From Halichondria panicea (lineage: Eukaryota; Porifera; Demospongiae; Suberitida; Halichondriidae): a stretch of DNA of 64,000 nt. The stretch's first letter is position 1. Each line of letters begins with the position of its first letter. The position numbers were made by a program, and so were the translations under genes. The stretch spans positions 5,072,202-5,136,201 of the forward strand of contig NC_087393.1 of NCBI RefSeq assembly GCF_963675165.1. The letters are read 5' to 3'. This document shows, one piece after another, positions 33,401 to 45,003 of the stretch. The notes below the pieces were generated by a model. It searched no databases, was not told the origin of the DNA, and saw only the letters and a program-made list of their open reading frames with translations.

Positions 33401-34810
33401 TGCTGGACAAGGAGCTCTTGTGTTTGCTATCATCATCACTCTCTTTGCTCTTGTCTGCGGCTGTTGGTGGAGCATTGTGTGCAGTATACCAGGGATCGTG
33501 TTTGCAAGCTCTGTGAGTTAATAGTGCACTATAGCTAGCTGATGTTTGTTCAACCGTTTTAGAGTTAATGCATTTCAAGCAGGGTGTCATTTTTATTACC
33601 TTAATGTTACTATTATAAACGGGTAATAATTGTAGTGAATTTTAGCGAATTTGAACGCTAAATTAAATACACGCTAATAATTAATTATGATTCTCATTAA
33701 AAAAGGAACTAATGAAAATGTACTTTTGAGAGTAGACTACTCCAACCTGACTCCAAACTGTCCTTAAAACTCATACATGTACTTGTACATCTTTTGAAAA
33801 AAAAATTTAATATTGTGCTTAATGAATTTGCTTCAAATCCGCCAAAATTAGTGCCCTAAAAACAGAGAAAAATCTGAAAACTCTAAAATTATACTACTCT
33901 AAAATAGTAACAATAAGCATGCGTCTGCTTAGCTAGCTGGAAGTATTGTATAGCAACTAACAAGCATCTATAGCTGCTACCGGTACCGTAGATACCAGCA
34001 TCAATATGGCTGCCATGTGCAGATCGAGATATATAGCCTCAGAGTTCACTGAGGCTACTATTTGAGAGCGGCTTCTATTGCACTGAAGCCATGATGGGCT
34101 CTAGAGAGGCTACTATTTGAGTGCGGCCTCTGATCATAATTATAATTACTTGATCAGAGGCCGCTCTCAAATAGTAGCTCAGTAAACCTAGCATTTCTGC
34201 ACGTGGCAACCATATGAATACTAGCTAGCTACATGTAGCTAGGTAGAAGCTTGTTAGTGTTTCACAAAGACTTTCTCGTGGTAGAGTTCAAGCTTAGAAT
34301 TTTTGATGACAAACTAGAATTACTGAGCTGGAGCTATTAATAAACGCTGCTCTGAACAGTGGCCTCTCTCGAATTGTAGCCTCCTCTGCCATCAAAATGG
34401 TAGCCGCGGCCTCTGATCAAGCATATTTATAGGGTACATGCAAGTTCAGTGCTGATTAATTGGTCTGCTGAAATCGTCGCGTGATAATCAATACTAAGTC
34501 TTATTGGCTAGTATATAATATAGTTAGTGGATTGGTACTGAAAGTTAGACCTCCGCTGAATACAGAGCCTCTGCAGGCCATTTTAAATTATGTTTTGATT
34601 TGTTTCTTTGCACTGCAGGCTACAAATGCTGGTGCTCGTGGCGACTATGACAGTGTCCGTTCAAACAACAACCTCTCGTATGGATGCACTGTTGGTGCTA
34701 TTGTTGGAGCTGTTGTTGGTGTGGGGTCTCTGTTTGGGATCGTGTTTGGACTATCATCATCATCTAGTCGAACTTCCTCCTGCTACTATTCTAGCCGCTA
34801 TTATTGCTAA
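30474..34810 (+). CDS. CD225/dispanin family two-helix membrane protein
   Basis: Four exons: 30474-30600, 32578-32615, 33297-33512, 34619-34810. The N-terminal half is P/Q/Y-rich (NIQGYPQSQPQQQEYP, PPPPYYPQQQPP). It is followed by a hydrophobic span containing ALVFAIIITLFALVCGCWWS and IPGIVFASS, the hallmark dispanin loop ARGDYDSVRSNNNLSYG, a second span (VGAIVGAVVGVGSLFGIVFGL) and a Ser/Cys/Tyr tail (SSCYYSSRYYC). The GDY-x-x-(V/A)RxxN motif between two helices is characteristic of the family that includes IFITM, TRARG1 and PRRT proteins, which act in membrane fusion and trafficking. The cytoplasmic cysteines near the first helix could be palmitoylated, as in relatives. Two introns are long and filled with repeats. 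The specific subfamily is unresolved. Confidence 0.85.
31039..31219. repeat. Foldback element with poly-C centre in a dispanin intron
   Basis: The arms are agaccatgtgtag...cttagctggatagta on the left and tactatccagctaag...ctacacatggtct on the right, about 35 bp each. Between them is a second imperfect pair (agtggcttctgcaagccact / agtgacttgcctcagccact) and a run of about 16 C. Probably a MITE. Confidence 0.7.
31553..32180. repeat. Inverted-repeat bounded segment in a dispanin intron
   Basis: The left end has cctcgatcccaggccg and, shortly after, gggcctggtatcgactgcttg followed by cgcatgcgc (31590-31620). The right end has gcgcatgcgcaagcagtcga and agcaggccttc (about 32121-32155). This is a composite of inverted words around a TTAACA-rich interior. 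No gene. The first word also occurs at 4979-4996. Confidence 0.45.
32719..33034. mobile_element. hAT-like MITE
   Basis: Begins caggggcggatc and ends ggatccaccactg, an imperfect terminal inverted repeat of the widespread CAGGGGCGGATCC type typical of non-autonomous hAT elements. Both ends adjoin runs of G (aggggggcag and aaagggggggcac). No convincing 8-bp target duplication, so it is probably old. Confidence 0.6.
34050..34185. repeat. Inverted repeat in the last dispanin intron
   Basis: ggctactatttgagagcggc (about 34053) and ggctactatttgagtgcggcc (about 34109) are direct copies, and the reverse complement ggccgctctcaaatagtagc follows at about 34159. A further related word lies at 34380-34410. 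Likely fragments of one foldback family. Confidence 0.6.
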
Positions 34811-35383
34811 TGAGGGGAACAAGGGACTATGAACATTGACAATGAGTAACTAACATGAATTTATTTTGTTGTTTATTGTACATACGTTATTCTTCACAAC
34901 TTTCTAAGACCTCAATTTAATCATGGATGTGATATATAAACCAGGAGTGCATGGAATGCATGGAATGCACTCCAGACCTGCATATATAAACCTGCAGTGC
35001 TTTTCAAGTAGGTATATGAGTACTCACAATAACAAGCCACTAAACCACAAAGCTGAGTCTATAGATCTACATGTATTATGTATTGCAGCACCAAAACAAT
35101 TACGAATCTGGAAATTGTCTACATTTGGAATGACAAAAGAATTATTATAATTATTTGGTTCTTAGAATAGGGTGGAGCTAACACAAAGATATTCACATAC
35201 CGGGTAATTTATTACAGTGACCTGGTTGCCTCAAATATAGCCGTGCAAGTTAACATATTTACTGACACACTGACACACTGAAACAATAAACAATTAATGT
35301 TCGAATCAATTTTATGTCGTAATTTTATATATAAGATGATAAAATAATAAAGAGGAAAAATTATTATTTATGCGGCTATGGGT
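34811..35383. other. Intergenic, convergent 3' flanks
   Basis: AT-rich 3' flanks of the dispanin and sulfotransferase genes. At 34950-35050 it shares short phrases with 31370-31430 (cattcatggcc / gtgcttt(t/c)caagtaggt, aagccactaaaccacaaagc), so a dispersed repeat is present. No gene seen. Confidence 0.5.
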
Positions 35384-36352
35384 CTACCAATTGAAAGGTT
35401 GTCCACATTGATTATAGAACTGTTGGTTGTGAGGCTTGAAGAACTGCTTGAGGGCTTGCACTGCCTCAGGGGACACCTCAGGGTGTTCCCGGCCCTTGCC
35501 ACTACCTAGACAATGAGCATCTTTACTAATCTTCCGCCAGCAATAGAATCCTTTAGTCTCGTTGAAGAAGAACATGCTCTCAGTGAAGTAACTCTCAATG
35601 CCTAGAAATGCCTCAGCTCTCTTGAGTTGAGTGAGTGGATTGGTGATGAGAGAGTCACCATCCACCACTAGGATCTGAGACAGGGGAAAGTAATCCAACC
35701 AGCTTTTAAAATGAACGTCGTATAAGCTCACAGAGATTGGGTTGTAGAGAGTATTCACATGGTCACCATTAAAAACAGCTTTCTCAAATGTTGTGTGTTT
35801 GTGCGATTCCGTTTTTCTTCTCTTGTTGTTGAGTTGAGCAAAGTCTGACACAGTCCTGTCTATTGGGTTCCGCACAATGAGCAGCAGCTTAACATTTGGA
35901 GAGACACTGTGTATTCGCTGAGGGACTTGAGGGCCTACAAAATAAGCTGGAGTCTTCTCAATAGTGATCTGCTGTGGGTAGGACCGAGGCATACTGTCTA
36001 TGTACCACTGGACTCTTCGCACGTAGTTTTCCTCCTTGTCAAAGTAATGGATCTCAGGTTTGGGTGATACAACGCTCGGATGCAGTGTCAGCATATCTAG
36101 GAGAGCACGAGTGCCAGCTTTGCGTACTCCAATAATAATAGCCTGAGGGAATCGTTTCTTGTAGTTAGTAGTCCGTACAGAAGTGGTGTTGGTGGGGATA
36201 GATTGCTGCCCTGTGGACAGGTCGACTGCCAGGGAGGTCAGTAGGGGAGGGGGTAGAGATTGGTATCTTGAGAGGAGGAACACAGTGAGCAGTGCTGTAC
36301 ATAGCAGTAGTGAGAGACGCCACCGATGACCAAAACACAGCACAAGTTTCAT
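35384..36352 (-). CDS. HS3ST: Heparan sulfate glucosamine 3-O-sulfotransferase
   Basis: Single coding exon; the start MKLVLCFGHRWR at 36350-36352 follows an acceptor-like ctacag, implying a 5' UTR intron. The protein is a Golgi type II membrane protein with an anchor at about residues 12-28 (LSLLLCTALLTVFLLS) and a stem. The sulfotransferase domain has the PAPS 5'-phosphosulfate loop IIIGVRKAGTRALLDML (family consensus GVRKGGTRALL, so one Gly is Ala), the acidic PEIHYFDKE, the 3'-phosphate site LIVRNPIDRTVSDFAQ, FNETKGFYCWRK, and CLGSGKGREHPEV near the C-terminus. It transfers sulfate from PAPS to the 3-OH of glucosamine in heparan sulfate. The family is sure; assignment to a vertebrate isoform is not. 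Confidence 0.93.
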   Translation of the reverse strand: MKLVLCFGHRWRLSLLLCTALLTVFLLSRYQSLPPPLLTSLAVDLSTGQQSIPTNTTSVRTTNYKKRFPQAIIIGVRKAGTRALLDMLTLHPSVVSPKPEIHYFDKEENYVRRVQWYIDSMPRSYPQQITIEKTPAYFVGPQVPQRIHSVSPNVKLLLIVRNPIDRTVSDFAQLNNKRRKTESHKHTTFEKAVFNGDHVNTLYNPISVSLYDVHFKSWLDYFPLSQILVVDGDSLITNPLTQLKRAEAFLGIESYFTESMFFFNETKGFYCWRKISKDAHCLGSGKGREHPEVSPEAVQALKQFFKPHNQQFYNQCGQPFNW

Positions 36353-36800
36353 TATGACCTGTAGTATAACGAGGCTATCATGACAGGACAAACACACACA
36401 CACACTGGGGAGGGGCACTTACTGTGAGAGATTGGCAGTGGTTAATTCTTGAGAGTCTAGTCCAGCTGCTGCTGAATGTTATTTGGTAAAGATCATTAAT
36501 TGAAAAATTGAAAATCTAGTCTCTATTTTGTTTCTGCAGTACCAGCAGCCCCACCCCTCTTTCAAAAGAGGGCGTATCCAGTCTTCTAATAATCCTAGTA
36601 GCTATCGCTAGCTAGCTAGTTTACCAGCGCTGCACAGTCTAGATGAGAGCTATTATACTTCTACTGGTGAGTTGATAACTTCTTACTTCTTAGTAAAATT
36701 ATTAAAGAGGAGCTCACATATCACATATACACCATCTCTTAGCCTATACATAAAATAGACATCCCTTTAATAATCTCACATCCTCCCCTGCAGACAAAAG

Positions 36801-39800
36801 ATGAGTTTCCAGTCGTTACGTCGTGTGCTCCGCTCTGCACGAAAGGGCCTCTGCTCGACATGCTCCAAGGCACGCTACCCTCAACTAGAGGCAGCCGGTG
36901 CTGGCCATGTTGGCTGCCTCATCTACACCTTCGAGACTCTTGGCCAGCTCATAAAGGATGACCATGATGTCACAGCAGTACACGTGGCCGCTAGGAAGGG
37001 GCAGACTCCCATTCTGGTTTATCTAATCGAGAACAACCTTTTGGATGGAGTGGTCCATCGAGCTAAGAATGGAGCTACTGCAATACACGATGCAGCTGGG
37101 ACTGGACAACTAGGCTGTCTGCGCTACCTCGCCAGTCACACACGACTGAGCGTGAATGATATTGACATTAACAACAGCACTCCTCTACACTGGGCAGTAC
37201 AGTCAGGGCATCTTAAAGTGGCTGTCTGGCTAATTGTAGAATGCAAGACATCCATAGACTGTGTCTCAAAGAATGGAGTCACTCCACTGCATCTAGCTGC
37301 ATCGAGGAACCATCTGGAGCTTGTGAAATGGCTCGCACGGCATGCCTACAAACACGTTGAGAAGCCGAGACGATTGGTGAATGCCAAGGATAAGAATGGT
37401 GCTACCCCTTTGTACCACGCTGCACAAGCAGGGCATGTTGAGATTGTCCAATGGTTGGCTGAGAAGGCCGGGGGCGATCCTACCATCCGCTCCAATCAGG
37501 GACTAGCACCACTCCATGCGGCCACTATAGCTGGCCACCTCTCTGCTGTTCAGTACTTGTTCCAGTTTGGTTCAGCCAGCGCCCCTGGAGGTCTCCGGAC
37601 ATCAGAGGGAGCTTGTGCCCTCCACTTTGCAGCTGCTGAAGGTATTGCAAACAATTTTTTGTAGCAAATCACTTGAATACCGATTACACTGCACAATGTT
37701 CACAGGGTTCAGTGGTGTTCTTCAATGGCTTCTCTCTCAGAACGAGTGTACAGGAAATGAGAGGGACTACTATCAGAGCACCCCCCTTCATGATGCAGCA
37801 GAGAGGGGACACCTCAAGTAAGTTAGTTCTTGTAGCATCGATAGTTGCTTGAGGTTAACTTAAAGGAGAAGCACAGGCCTAGGATGGATAGCTCGAGGCC
37901 CAATTTTGAATGCTGACTCTTACAGCAAATGTTTGTACATTTTTGATACCACCGCCCACTCCCTCCCTAGGAACCTCCATGTGTTGTGTGAGGGTGGGGC
38001 TGATATCTCACTCACTGATGTTGAGGGAAACACTCCACAAGACTTGGCCGATAAGAACGGGCAGAACAAATGTGTCAAGTACCTCAACAATCAGCGCAAG
38101 CAGAAGACAGGCAAACAGTCAAAGGTGCGCCAATGTGGTGTGTGTACCTGTGTGACCTTACATTCCTCTTAGGGCTTGAGTCGTTCTGGCAATCTCTCTC
38201 GGAGCAAAACCACTAAAGCTGAGATGATTGACAGTTACAGGAACGCTCCACCTCACCAAGTAAGCCCCTCCTACACACCCACACCACTCTCACACCACAC
38301 ACCTACGCACAGATCCCAGTCAGTGTGTTTGAGGGGGAGGATGAGGACGATATTGACGGCCCCCCTGATTCGGATAGTCCCTGGGCAGTAAGTCAATCGT
38401 TGTCAACTATATTAAACCAAAGGCCTTAATTGTCTTTTTCCCTGAAATTTTCCGTTTTGGTAGCTATCTTTGAGCCCGTAAGATACCGTAATTTGTGTTT
38501 AGATTGTCTAATTTCAAAACAAGTGTCCACGCTCCCCCCCCCCACCCCCAGACCCTCCGAGATCTGATGGGGGATGAGACTACTACTGAGATGGAGGATG
38601 GATTGAGTGACAGTGGAGGCAGGGATCGACTGGCAGCGTTCTCTGAGGCTGATAAGAAGAGGCGTAAACTGGAGGAGGACATGAGGAGAGAAGCGGACGA
38701 GAGGACCAAGAAGAGGCAAGAGCTGTTGAAACAGGAGACGGATATCGAACAGGTGTGCATGTGTGTGTAATGTAGCTGATGTAGCCGGCAGCGTAGACAT
38801 AAGGTGGTAGCAGGACCATGTGTGGGTGTGTGGGTGTGTGGGTGTTTGTACATGCATAGTGTTGGTGGTCGTTACTGCTCCACGATAATTTTTATTGCTT
38901 GCACAGTACTTATGTTGCTATAATTATGTGCCAACCATTAACAGCTCTTCATCCCCTAACAGGAGATTCGCAAGAAGTTGCTATCTGATGATCCAGACAA
39001 CCAGGTTGTCCCTCGCAAGACTCCAGAGACTGGCCACCTCTATAGGAAGAGCAGGAGCAGCTCGAGCATTGCCCCCTCCGCTGAGGGACGACAGAGACCC
39101 CGTTCACTACCTCCTGTACTCTCTGTAAGCACAGCATTACATAGCCCGGTGAAAGGAGACATTCAAACAGTACTATTTAGAGTATTTTATTGCTTTAACA
39201 TGTGGCAAGTCAATGGATAGTTCTTCCCTCTCCTATGCAGCCTGATGCTGACCTCTCACAGAAAGGGCTAGTGGAGAAGAGAACTAAAGAATTTGAGGAG
39301 ATGTGAGTGCACCTTACGCACACACTCAACCCCCTCATAATGTACCCCCTTACGTGTACCCCCTTATGTGTACCCCCTTATGTGTACTCCCCTCCCCTAC
39401 AGCACACCACGTTCGATTCATAAAAAGTCAAACCTACTCTCCAAATTGCGAAGGTCTAAGAAAGGCAGCAAAGGAACTAAAATAGGCCATTCTCAAAGCT
39501 GGGACTCCGGTATAGGTGCATCCATTGCTCCTGACAATGTGGACGATAGTTACGCTGATGAGGAGGAGCTGCCAGAACCTCCCCCTGTACCTACGGTGGA
39601 ATATCTCCTCGGAAAACGTCCTGTGAACCTTCGCAAGAGAGCCAGCGATTCTCTCAAACGTGAGATGTCAGCAAGAGAAGGTGGGGAAGATGACTCGGAT
39701 GATCACAGCTCTGTCAGCTCATCCACCAGCGATCAGAAACACACACGCAAGAAGAGGAAGCACAAGAGAAGAGGCTCCAAAGAAAGTGATGAAGACCTTG

Positions 39801-42217
39801 TACAGTGGAGCTATAACAAGTTGAGTATACCTCAGAGCAGTCCTCCGCGTGAGAGGAAAAATTTGTTAGGAGTGGAGCGTCATCCGACACCCATACCCCG
39901 GCCAATACCCCCCCTCACTAATGGACCCCCCACCACTAACAGGCTACCGTCTCCTCTCAGACTAGATAGTGCATTTGATGAAGTTAGTCGCGAGCTGCTT
40001 TCTCTGTCGGACACAACTGACTCCTCTCTCTCCCCCTCCTCACCAACCTCACCAGCATCACCAACCTCACCCACATACACCCTCACAGCCGGTAAAAATA
40101 TCTCGCGTTTGGCCCCCAAACCATCTCCTAGCTTCCAGAACAAACTGATTGCCAATAGCAATACAAACAACAGCAACAGCAATGACAAGAGCAGAGCCAT
40201 TGTGCGACGTGTGTCTCCCATCTCAAAGGTTGTTAGCAGCCGAGTAAAGTCAAAGGGAGGGACAAACAAGAGCACCCTCTCTGATAAGCAGGCCGCACAG
40301 ATATTGGAGGCCGCCAAATCACCTACAGATTTTATGAGTGCTCTTAGTGAAGCGATATCATCCTCACCCAAGCTTCCACGCTTCATGAGACAAGAGGCCC
40401 TGGACAATGGCAGCACCACTACCCCTCCAGAATCTAGCTCTCCAACTATTGACGAAATTGAGCTACAACTCAACGAGATGAGGAGGACCCTGGAAGCACC
40501 AAAGAGTATAATCCCGCCCCCTAAACGCCCGCCCTCCCCAGAGCCAGAGTCTGATAGTGAAAGCAGTGAGTACACGAGCAGCTCTGAGGGTAGTAGCAGC
40601 GAGGACGAAGATTCCGTCTCCTCCAGTGATAGTGAAACCATAGGGCCTAAAAGGCCAGTAATGGTTCGCAACGTTGGTATGTCCGCCTCTAGCAAGAGAG
40701 GTAATGGTGTGTTCAGCAGAGCGAGAGCATTGGCAAGGTATCCACGGTTACTCAGACGGAATGTTGTCAGACTAGAGCCCATCTTGGAAGTCACGGAAGA
40801 GGTCATATTTGGAGCCGTAAGTGAACACACACACACACGCATGCACACATGCACACATACATGCATGCACACATGCACACACACACACAAAATAATGCGT
40901 TTTGATAGCTGCCTTCTGTGTTGTTTCATATATAAACATGTTGAAGGTTGTATAGTTAGAATTGTAATGTGTTTGCATGCAGGCCACCGTGGAGAAGAGA
41001 GTAAAACTCTTTAGGCGACTGAAGTTGGAGAAGCGCCACATGAAAGCCTGGAGGAAGTACATGCAGATCATGCGCAGTGCAGTGAGTTAATGTCCAGCTG
41101 ATTACTATCTGCTACTAATGTATGTATGTGTGTGTGTGTGTGTGTACACAGTACCGCAAGGCAGAGCGTATCATACAGAGAAAGAGAAGAGGTATGTGAT
41201 TGCATCACTAGTAGTAGCTTCAGTGCATTCTATAACTTTCATAATTATATAGAGTTGCTGGCTCGATTCTTCTATTCTTGGATCCAAGTACGGAACATGG
41301 GAGCAGTGGAGGAGGTGAACACAGACAGAGCACTCTACCATTATCGACGCTCTCTCGTGGCAAAGGTGTTTGGGGCGTGGCACTTCCAACTGGTGAGACC
41401 CCCCTACATAGCATGTACCTGTTTTATCCCCCCCTCAGAGAGGAGCGAACATGCCCATTGCTAAGACTACCTCCATGCAATGGCTGAATGCTGAGGAGGT
41501 AAGTAAATTGAGAAAATAAAGTGTTTTATATACATAATTACAATGTAGCGATACCTAAACTGGATCAACAAGCAGCTGCTACCAGCCACAGGTTCTCAGA
41601 TCGGTGATATTGAGGAGTCCCTTGCGAATGGTGTTCTCATTATCAAGGCCATTGCTGTGAGTGTGTGGTGTGTGTGGTGTGTGGTGTGTGTGGTGTGTTG
41701 TGGGTGGTGATTGACTGCTTATTTTCTCACAGTATGCCTCTAACACAAATCCACCCAAATATCTGGCCAGACCGCGGGTGAGGCTCCATTGCCAGGACAA
41801 CTGGAAGACTGCCCATGGGTTTATGAGAAGTGTGGGTATCAACATGTATGGCATAGAATCAGCAGGTATGTGTTCACTGTAATGCCATTGGTTGGTTTTT
41901 TTCACTGTAATGTCATTGAGGTGTGTTCACTGTAATGTCACTGAGGTGTGTTCACTGTAATGCCATTGGTGGTGTGTTCACTGTAATGTTATTGAGGTGG
42001 TGTGTTCACTGTAATGCCATTGGTGGTGTGTTCACTGTAATGCCATTGGTGGTGTGTTCACTGTAATGCCATTGGTGGTGTGTTCACTGTAATGTCATTG
42101 AGGTGTGTTCACTGTAATGCCATTGTACTTCTAACACACTCAGATCTGGCTAATGTGATCTCAGCAGCTATACACAACATGTTCAACGCCATCCTAAAGT
42201 GGGAAGAGTCAAGATGA
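36801..42217 (+). CDS. Large ankyrin-repeat protein with C-terminal CH-like domain
   Basis: About sixteen exons: 36801-37640, 37706-37817, 37970-38124, 38173-38259, 38312-38387, 38551-38751, 38961-39124, 39241-39302, 39401-40817, 40982-41080, 41151-41190, 41252-41391, 41439-41500, 41548-41657, 41732-41865, 42143-42217. The N-terminal third is eight to nine ankyrin repeats (NGATAIHDAAGTGQLGCLRYL, STPLHWAVQSGHLKV, GATPLYHAAQAGHVEIVQWL), reminiscent of espin. Next come a charged helix (DKKRRKLEEDMRREADER) and a roughly 470-codon S/P-rich disordered exon. Exons 10-12 are basic and helical with an IQ-like stretch (YRKAERIIQRKRR). Exons 13-16 read like a calponin-homology domain (RYLNWINKQLLPATGS, LANGVLIIKAIAY, GFMRSVGI). 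That layout suggests an actin-linked scaffold. No ortholog name claimed. Confidence 0.8.
40829..40890. repeat. CA/GCATGCA-rich simple repeat in an intron
   Basis: Short CA-rich intronic repeat directly after the GTAAGTG donor of the large exon 9. Confidence 0.8.
41875..42125 (+). repeat. 24-27-bp intronic minisatellite
   Basis: About ten copies of gtgttcactgtaatg(c/t)cattg(a/g)(g)tg in the last intron of the ankyrin/CH gene. Unit length alternates between about 23 and 27 bp through gain or loss of ggt. No splice-site words inside the unit. Confidence 0.95.
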
Positions 42218-42338
42218 ACTGTCTTATTATACCCCATACTCAACCAACTAACTTCATATGTTTTGTGTCAATATAATAGCAGTAATTTTTGCACAATAGA
42301 AATATTTTTTTGCAAATTATAATTGTACAATAAAATAG

Positions 42339-43220
42339 TTACCCTAGTGGAGTCAGTGTGAGCATGTTAGGGTAATGGAGGTCTGACTTGTACGATTCAT
42401 CATGACTGTCTATCAGTTCCTTATGCTTGCTGTGCACCAAGTCGTCATAGCAATTCATTATGTCCACTTTAAACGACTGACTAGCGAGGGCCAGGAACTG
42501 TTGTAATGTTCCACTCCTGCCTGGGGCAAACAGTAACACCTTCCCAGTCCCAGAGCGACACAGCTTGAGCATAGTACTGACGAGCGATGAGTGTAGCTCA
42601 GTGAAGAACACACAGTCGGCACACAACACCCAATCAAAGCTACCGTCGTGGAGAGAGGGGGAACCAAGGAAAGAGTCATCCCAGCACAGCACTTCACTTG
42701 TCACCATTGTACTTCCAAATTGCTCGGAGTTTCGACTGACAATGGATGTGACGTTATCCACGCTGCTTGAGTTGCCGTCTGTTAGTAGTACATGAGAGGG
42801 TAGCTGTGTAGAGGCTAGCATGACTCCAGCCAGTGCAGACATCCCACACCCGAGCTCCACCACTGACTGGCCACTGAACAGTGAGGCATGTCGGACACAG
42901 TAATGGGCCAACACCTCCTCTGAGGGCCAAATGCAGACATTGCCAGTATTGTTGAATCCAATCATATCTTGTAGCGAAGTTGTCTGAGTCTGGTCTCGTA
43001 TAAGAGGAGCCACCTTCAAGCTAGGGACCGGCTCTCTGGGGGAGTAGCTGCTCCATCCATCTTGGCTGGGAGAGGAGGTGAATAGTCCATAGCTACTGAA
43101 GCTCCTCACACTCGCACTAGTACTGGGGCTAGACTGTTGGGTCCCTCCGCCGCCTTGGGCAGATAGGATAGCAGCCTTCAATATCTTCCATCTCTCACTA
43201 GCACTTGTCTTGGGAGCTGA
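42339..43220 (-). CDS. CAMKMT: Calmodulin-lysine N-methyltransferase
   Basis: Single exon, about 293 codons from the ATG at 43218-43220 (MSAPKTSASERWKILKAAIL). It belongs to the seven-beta-strand SAM-dependent methyltransferases of the FAM86/METTL21 group and trimethylates calmodulin at Lys115. Diagnostic stretches shared with human CAMKMT are FNNTGNVCIWPSEEVLAHYC, the SAM-binding VVELGCGMSALAGVM, VLLTDGNSSSVDNV, DWVLCADCVFF, KVLLFAPGRSGTLQQF and the C-terminal LHYPNMLTLTPLG. The Ser/Thr-rich insert after the first 25 residues is longer than usual. Intronless here, whereas vertebrate CAMKMT has many introns. Its 3' end is about 120 bp from the ankyrin/CH gene (convergent). Confidence 0.96.
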   Translation of the reverse strand, partial: SAPKTSASERWKILKAAILSAQGGGGTQQSSPSTSASVRSFSSYGLFTSSPSQDGWSSYSPREPVPSLKVAPLIRDQTQTTSLQDMIGFNNTGNVCIWPSEEVLAHYCVRHASLFSGQSVVELGCGMSALAGVMLASTQLPSHVLLTDGNSSSVDNVTSIVSRNSEQFGSTMVTSEVLCWDDSFLGSPSLHDGSFDWVLCADCVFFTELHSSLVSTMLKLCRSGTGKVLLFAPGRSGTLQQFLALASQSFKVDIMNCYDDLVHSKHKELIDSHDESYKSDLHYPNMLTLTPLG

Positions 43221-43837
43221 CATTACATTACACAAGAGAAATAGGTGGCAGAGTTTGAGTTTTTGGGGTTCCCCCTTCAAATAAGGGAGGGGGTGGGGCT
43301 GGTCTGTTTACTATTGATGCGATAGACACACTCAAAACAGCTGCAATAATCAATGAACAATGAACCGAAAAAGAAGACATGAAAGAAACAGTACAACAAC
43401 ACAGTAGAGATGTTTTTAATAGTTCAGTAGGAGTCCTCTTCCTTCATGTCAGCTGGCTTTGCGTTGTTGCTCAGACCCGATACATGTCTGCCACCTGGTT
43501 ACTAGTAGTGCTAGGCCTAGTATCCTCCAGGGTCTTGTCCTTCTCTGATACGCAAGAAGAGAGGGAAATGCAGAGAGTACCCTTCTCTGGATCAACCTGG
43601 AGGGAAGGATAATTGTTAAACAATCTGCCAACAATGTAACGTCTAACGAACGTACATGTCTGAACAATTATTTAAAAGAGCTCAGCTTAATCATGCAGGT
43701 CTCTAGAATATCACGACGTTAAAATTCCTGTAGATACAAATTAAGCTGCAGTATCTCCATCTAGATTTAGAACAAAGAGCATATTAAAGGACAATCACAA
43801 AAGCGCAGTAACAGACAACTAAAACCACACACAGAGC

Positions 43838-43944
43838 TTAGTACCAGTAACTGGACTTGACAGTGCGAGCTGCTCCCTCCAACTGCTTGTGGAACACCTC
43901 AGGAGAGACTGTCTTATTGGCATTCAGCACCACAGGGGGCCAAT
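43838..43944 (-). CDS. Possible terminal exon of an unidentified gene
   Basis: On the minus strand a polypyrimidine tract and ccttcag precede an open stretch reading (D)WPPVVLNANKTVSPEVF, HKQLEGAARTVKSSYWY, then TAA. It looks more like protein than background, but I cannot identify it or find convincing partner exons. The nearest candidate upstream is a Cys-containing stretch at about 44110-44225 (NPCSACRASPYLRVQCEVC), and the frames do not join in an obvious way. Low confidence. Confidence 0.3.
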
Positions 43945-45003
43945 CTGAAGGAGGGGGGGCAATGTTAATTAACTACTCGTTATATCTATAATTACGCAAT
44001 CAGTTTCTAGCTCTACTCCGCTTACTGAGCCACAAACATCAGTGCACAAATGCTCAATCCTAGTTAGCACTTAGCTTGGATTGAAGCAGATGCATGTCAA
44101 CATAATTATTTAGAGGCTAATAATTTAAGAGGGTGATAAGTGGTTGAGGGCGGATCATAGTCCTCTCCCGGCCCACACACCTCACACTGTACTCTGAGGT
44201 AAGGACTTGCTCTGCATGCACTGCAAGGGTTAAGATATTTAAGTAATTCATTTACATATGAATAGGATTTGTGTGAATGAAGCAAGGAAGATAGCAAGGG
44301 AAAGATCGTGGCAAGTATAATTATATATTCATGACGTATACTAGCTGCGCGTATATTAGAGAAGGCCCTTACAACAATAATTCATATGATTATAGCTATT
44401 AGCTGTCATCAATAATCATAAATCAATAATGGGTAACAGCCAGCCTAGAGTTCATGTAGTCACACTACCAGAACAACTGACCGTGAGCTAATATAATTGT
44501 ACAATTAAAAAATGAAGTATTTTACCAGCTATAACATAATTTATACTTTTTGTATTTTATATTTTTATACTATTCATGGCCTTAAGAATCAACATCAAGA
44601 GCGTGAACACTGTAATAATTATTATATCAGGATGCGTGCACTCGATCCTGTATATGTGTGGCCGCGGGTTTGATCGAGTTTCTAATTGCTGCTCACCTTA
44701 TACATGTACGTGGCCATATGTATAGCAATGTTGCTCTGCCTAGCTGAGTTATCTGACAATGCATGTATATGTGCTCAGATAATTACGACTGTATCGGGAA
44801 AATTTTTTCAGGAAAAAAGTAACATACATGTGGCAACTTGGTTGCTTAATTGCAACTGTTAATTAATGTTGTACGCAACAAATTGCCGCACAAAGTTGAA
44901 TTGCCTGGTGGTACATGGTATGATGGCCTTAACAGATACACTTTGTGTGATTAATTATAGGATCAAAATAGCAATAAAATTAATGTATTTTACTGTCTTG
45001 CAG
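43945..45003. other. AT-rich region without a recognised gene
   Basis: AT-rich, with several short ORFs that look random. Apart from the Cys-containing stretch mentioned for the exon at 43838-43944, nothing coding is visible. 45430-46465 is similar: AT-rich, no recognisable gene or repeat family. Confidence 0.4.

Noticed and set aside
39880-40929. Long minus-strand ORF of 349 codons opposite exon 9 of the ankyrin/CH gene
   Set aside because: Shadow of the S/P-rich coding exon: Ser/Leu-rich composition is what the antisense of such a sequence gives, and the plus strand has consistent splice sites and neighbouring exons.
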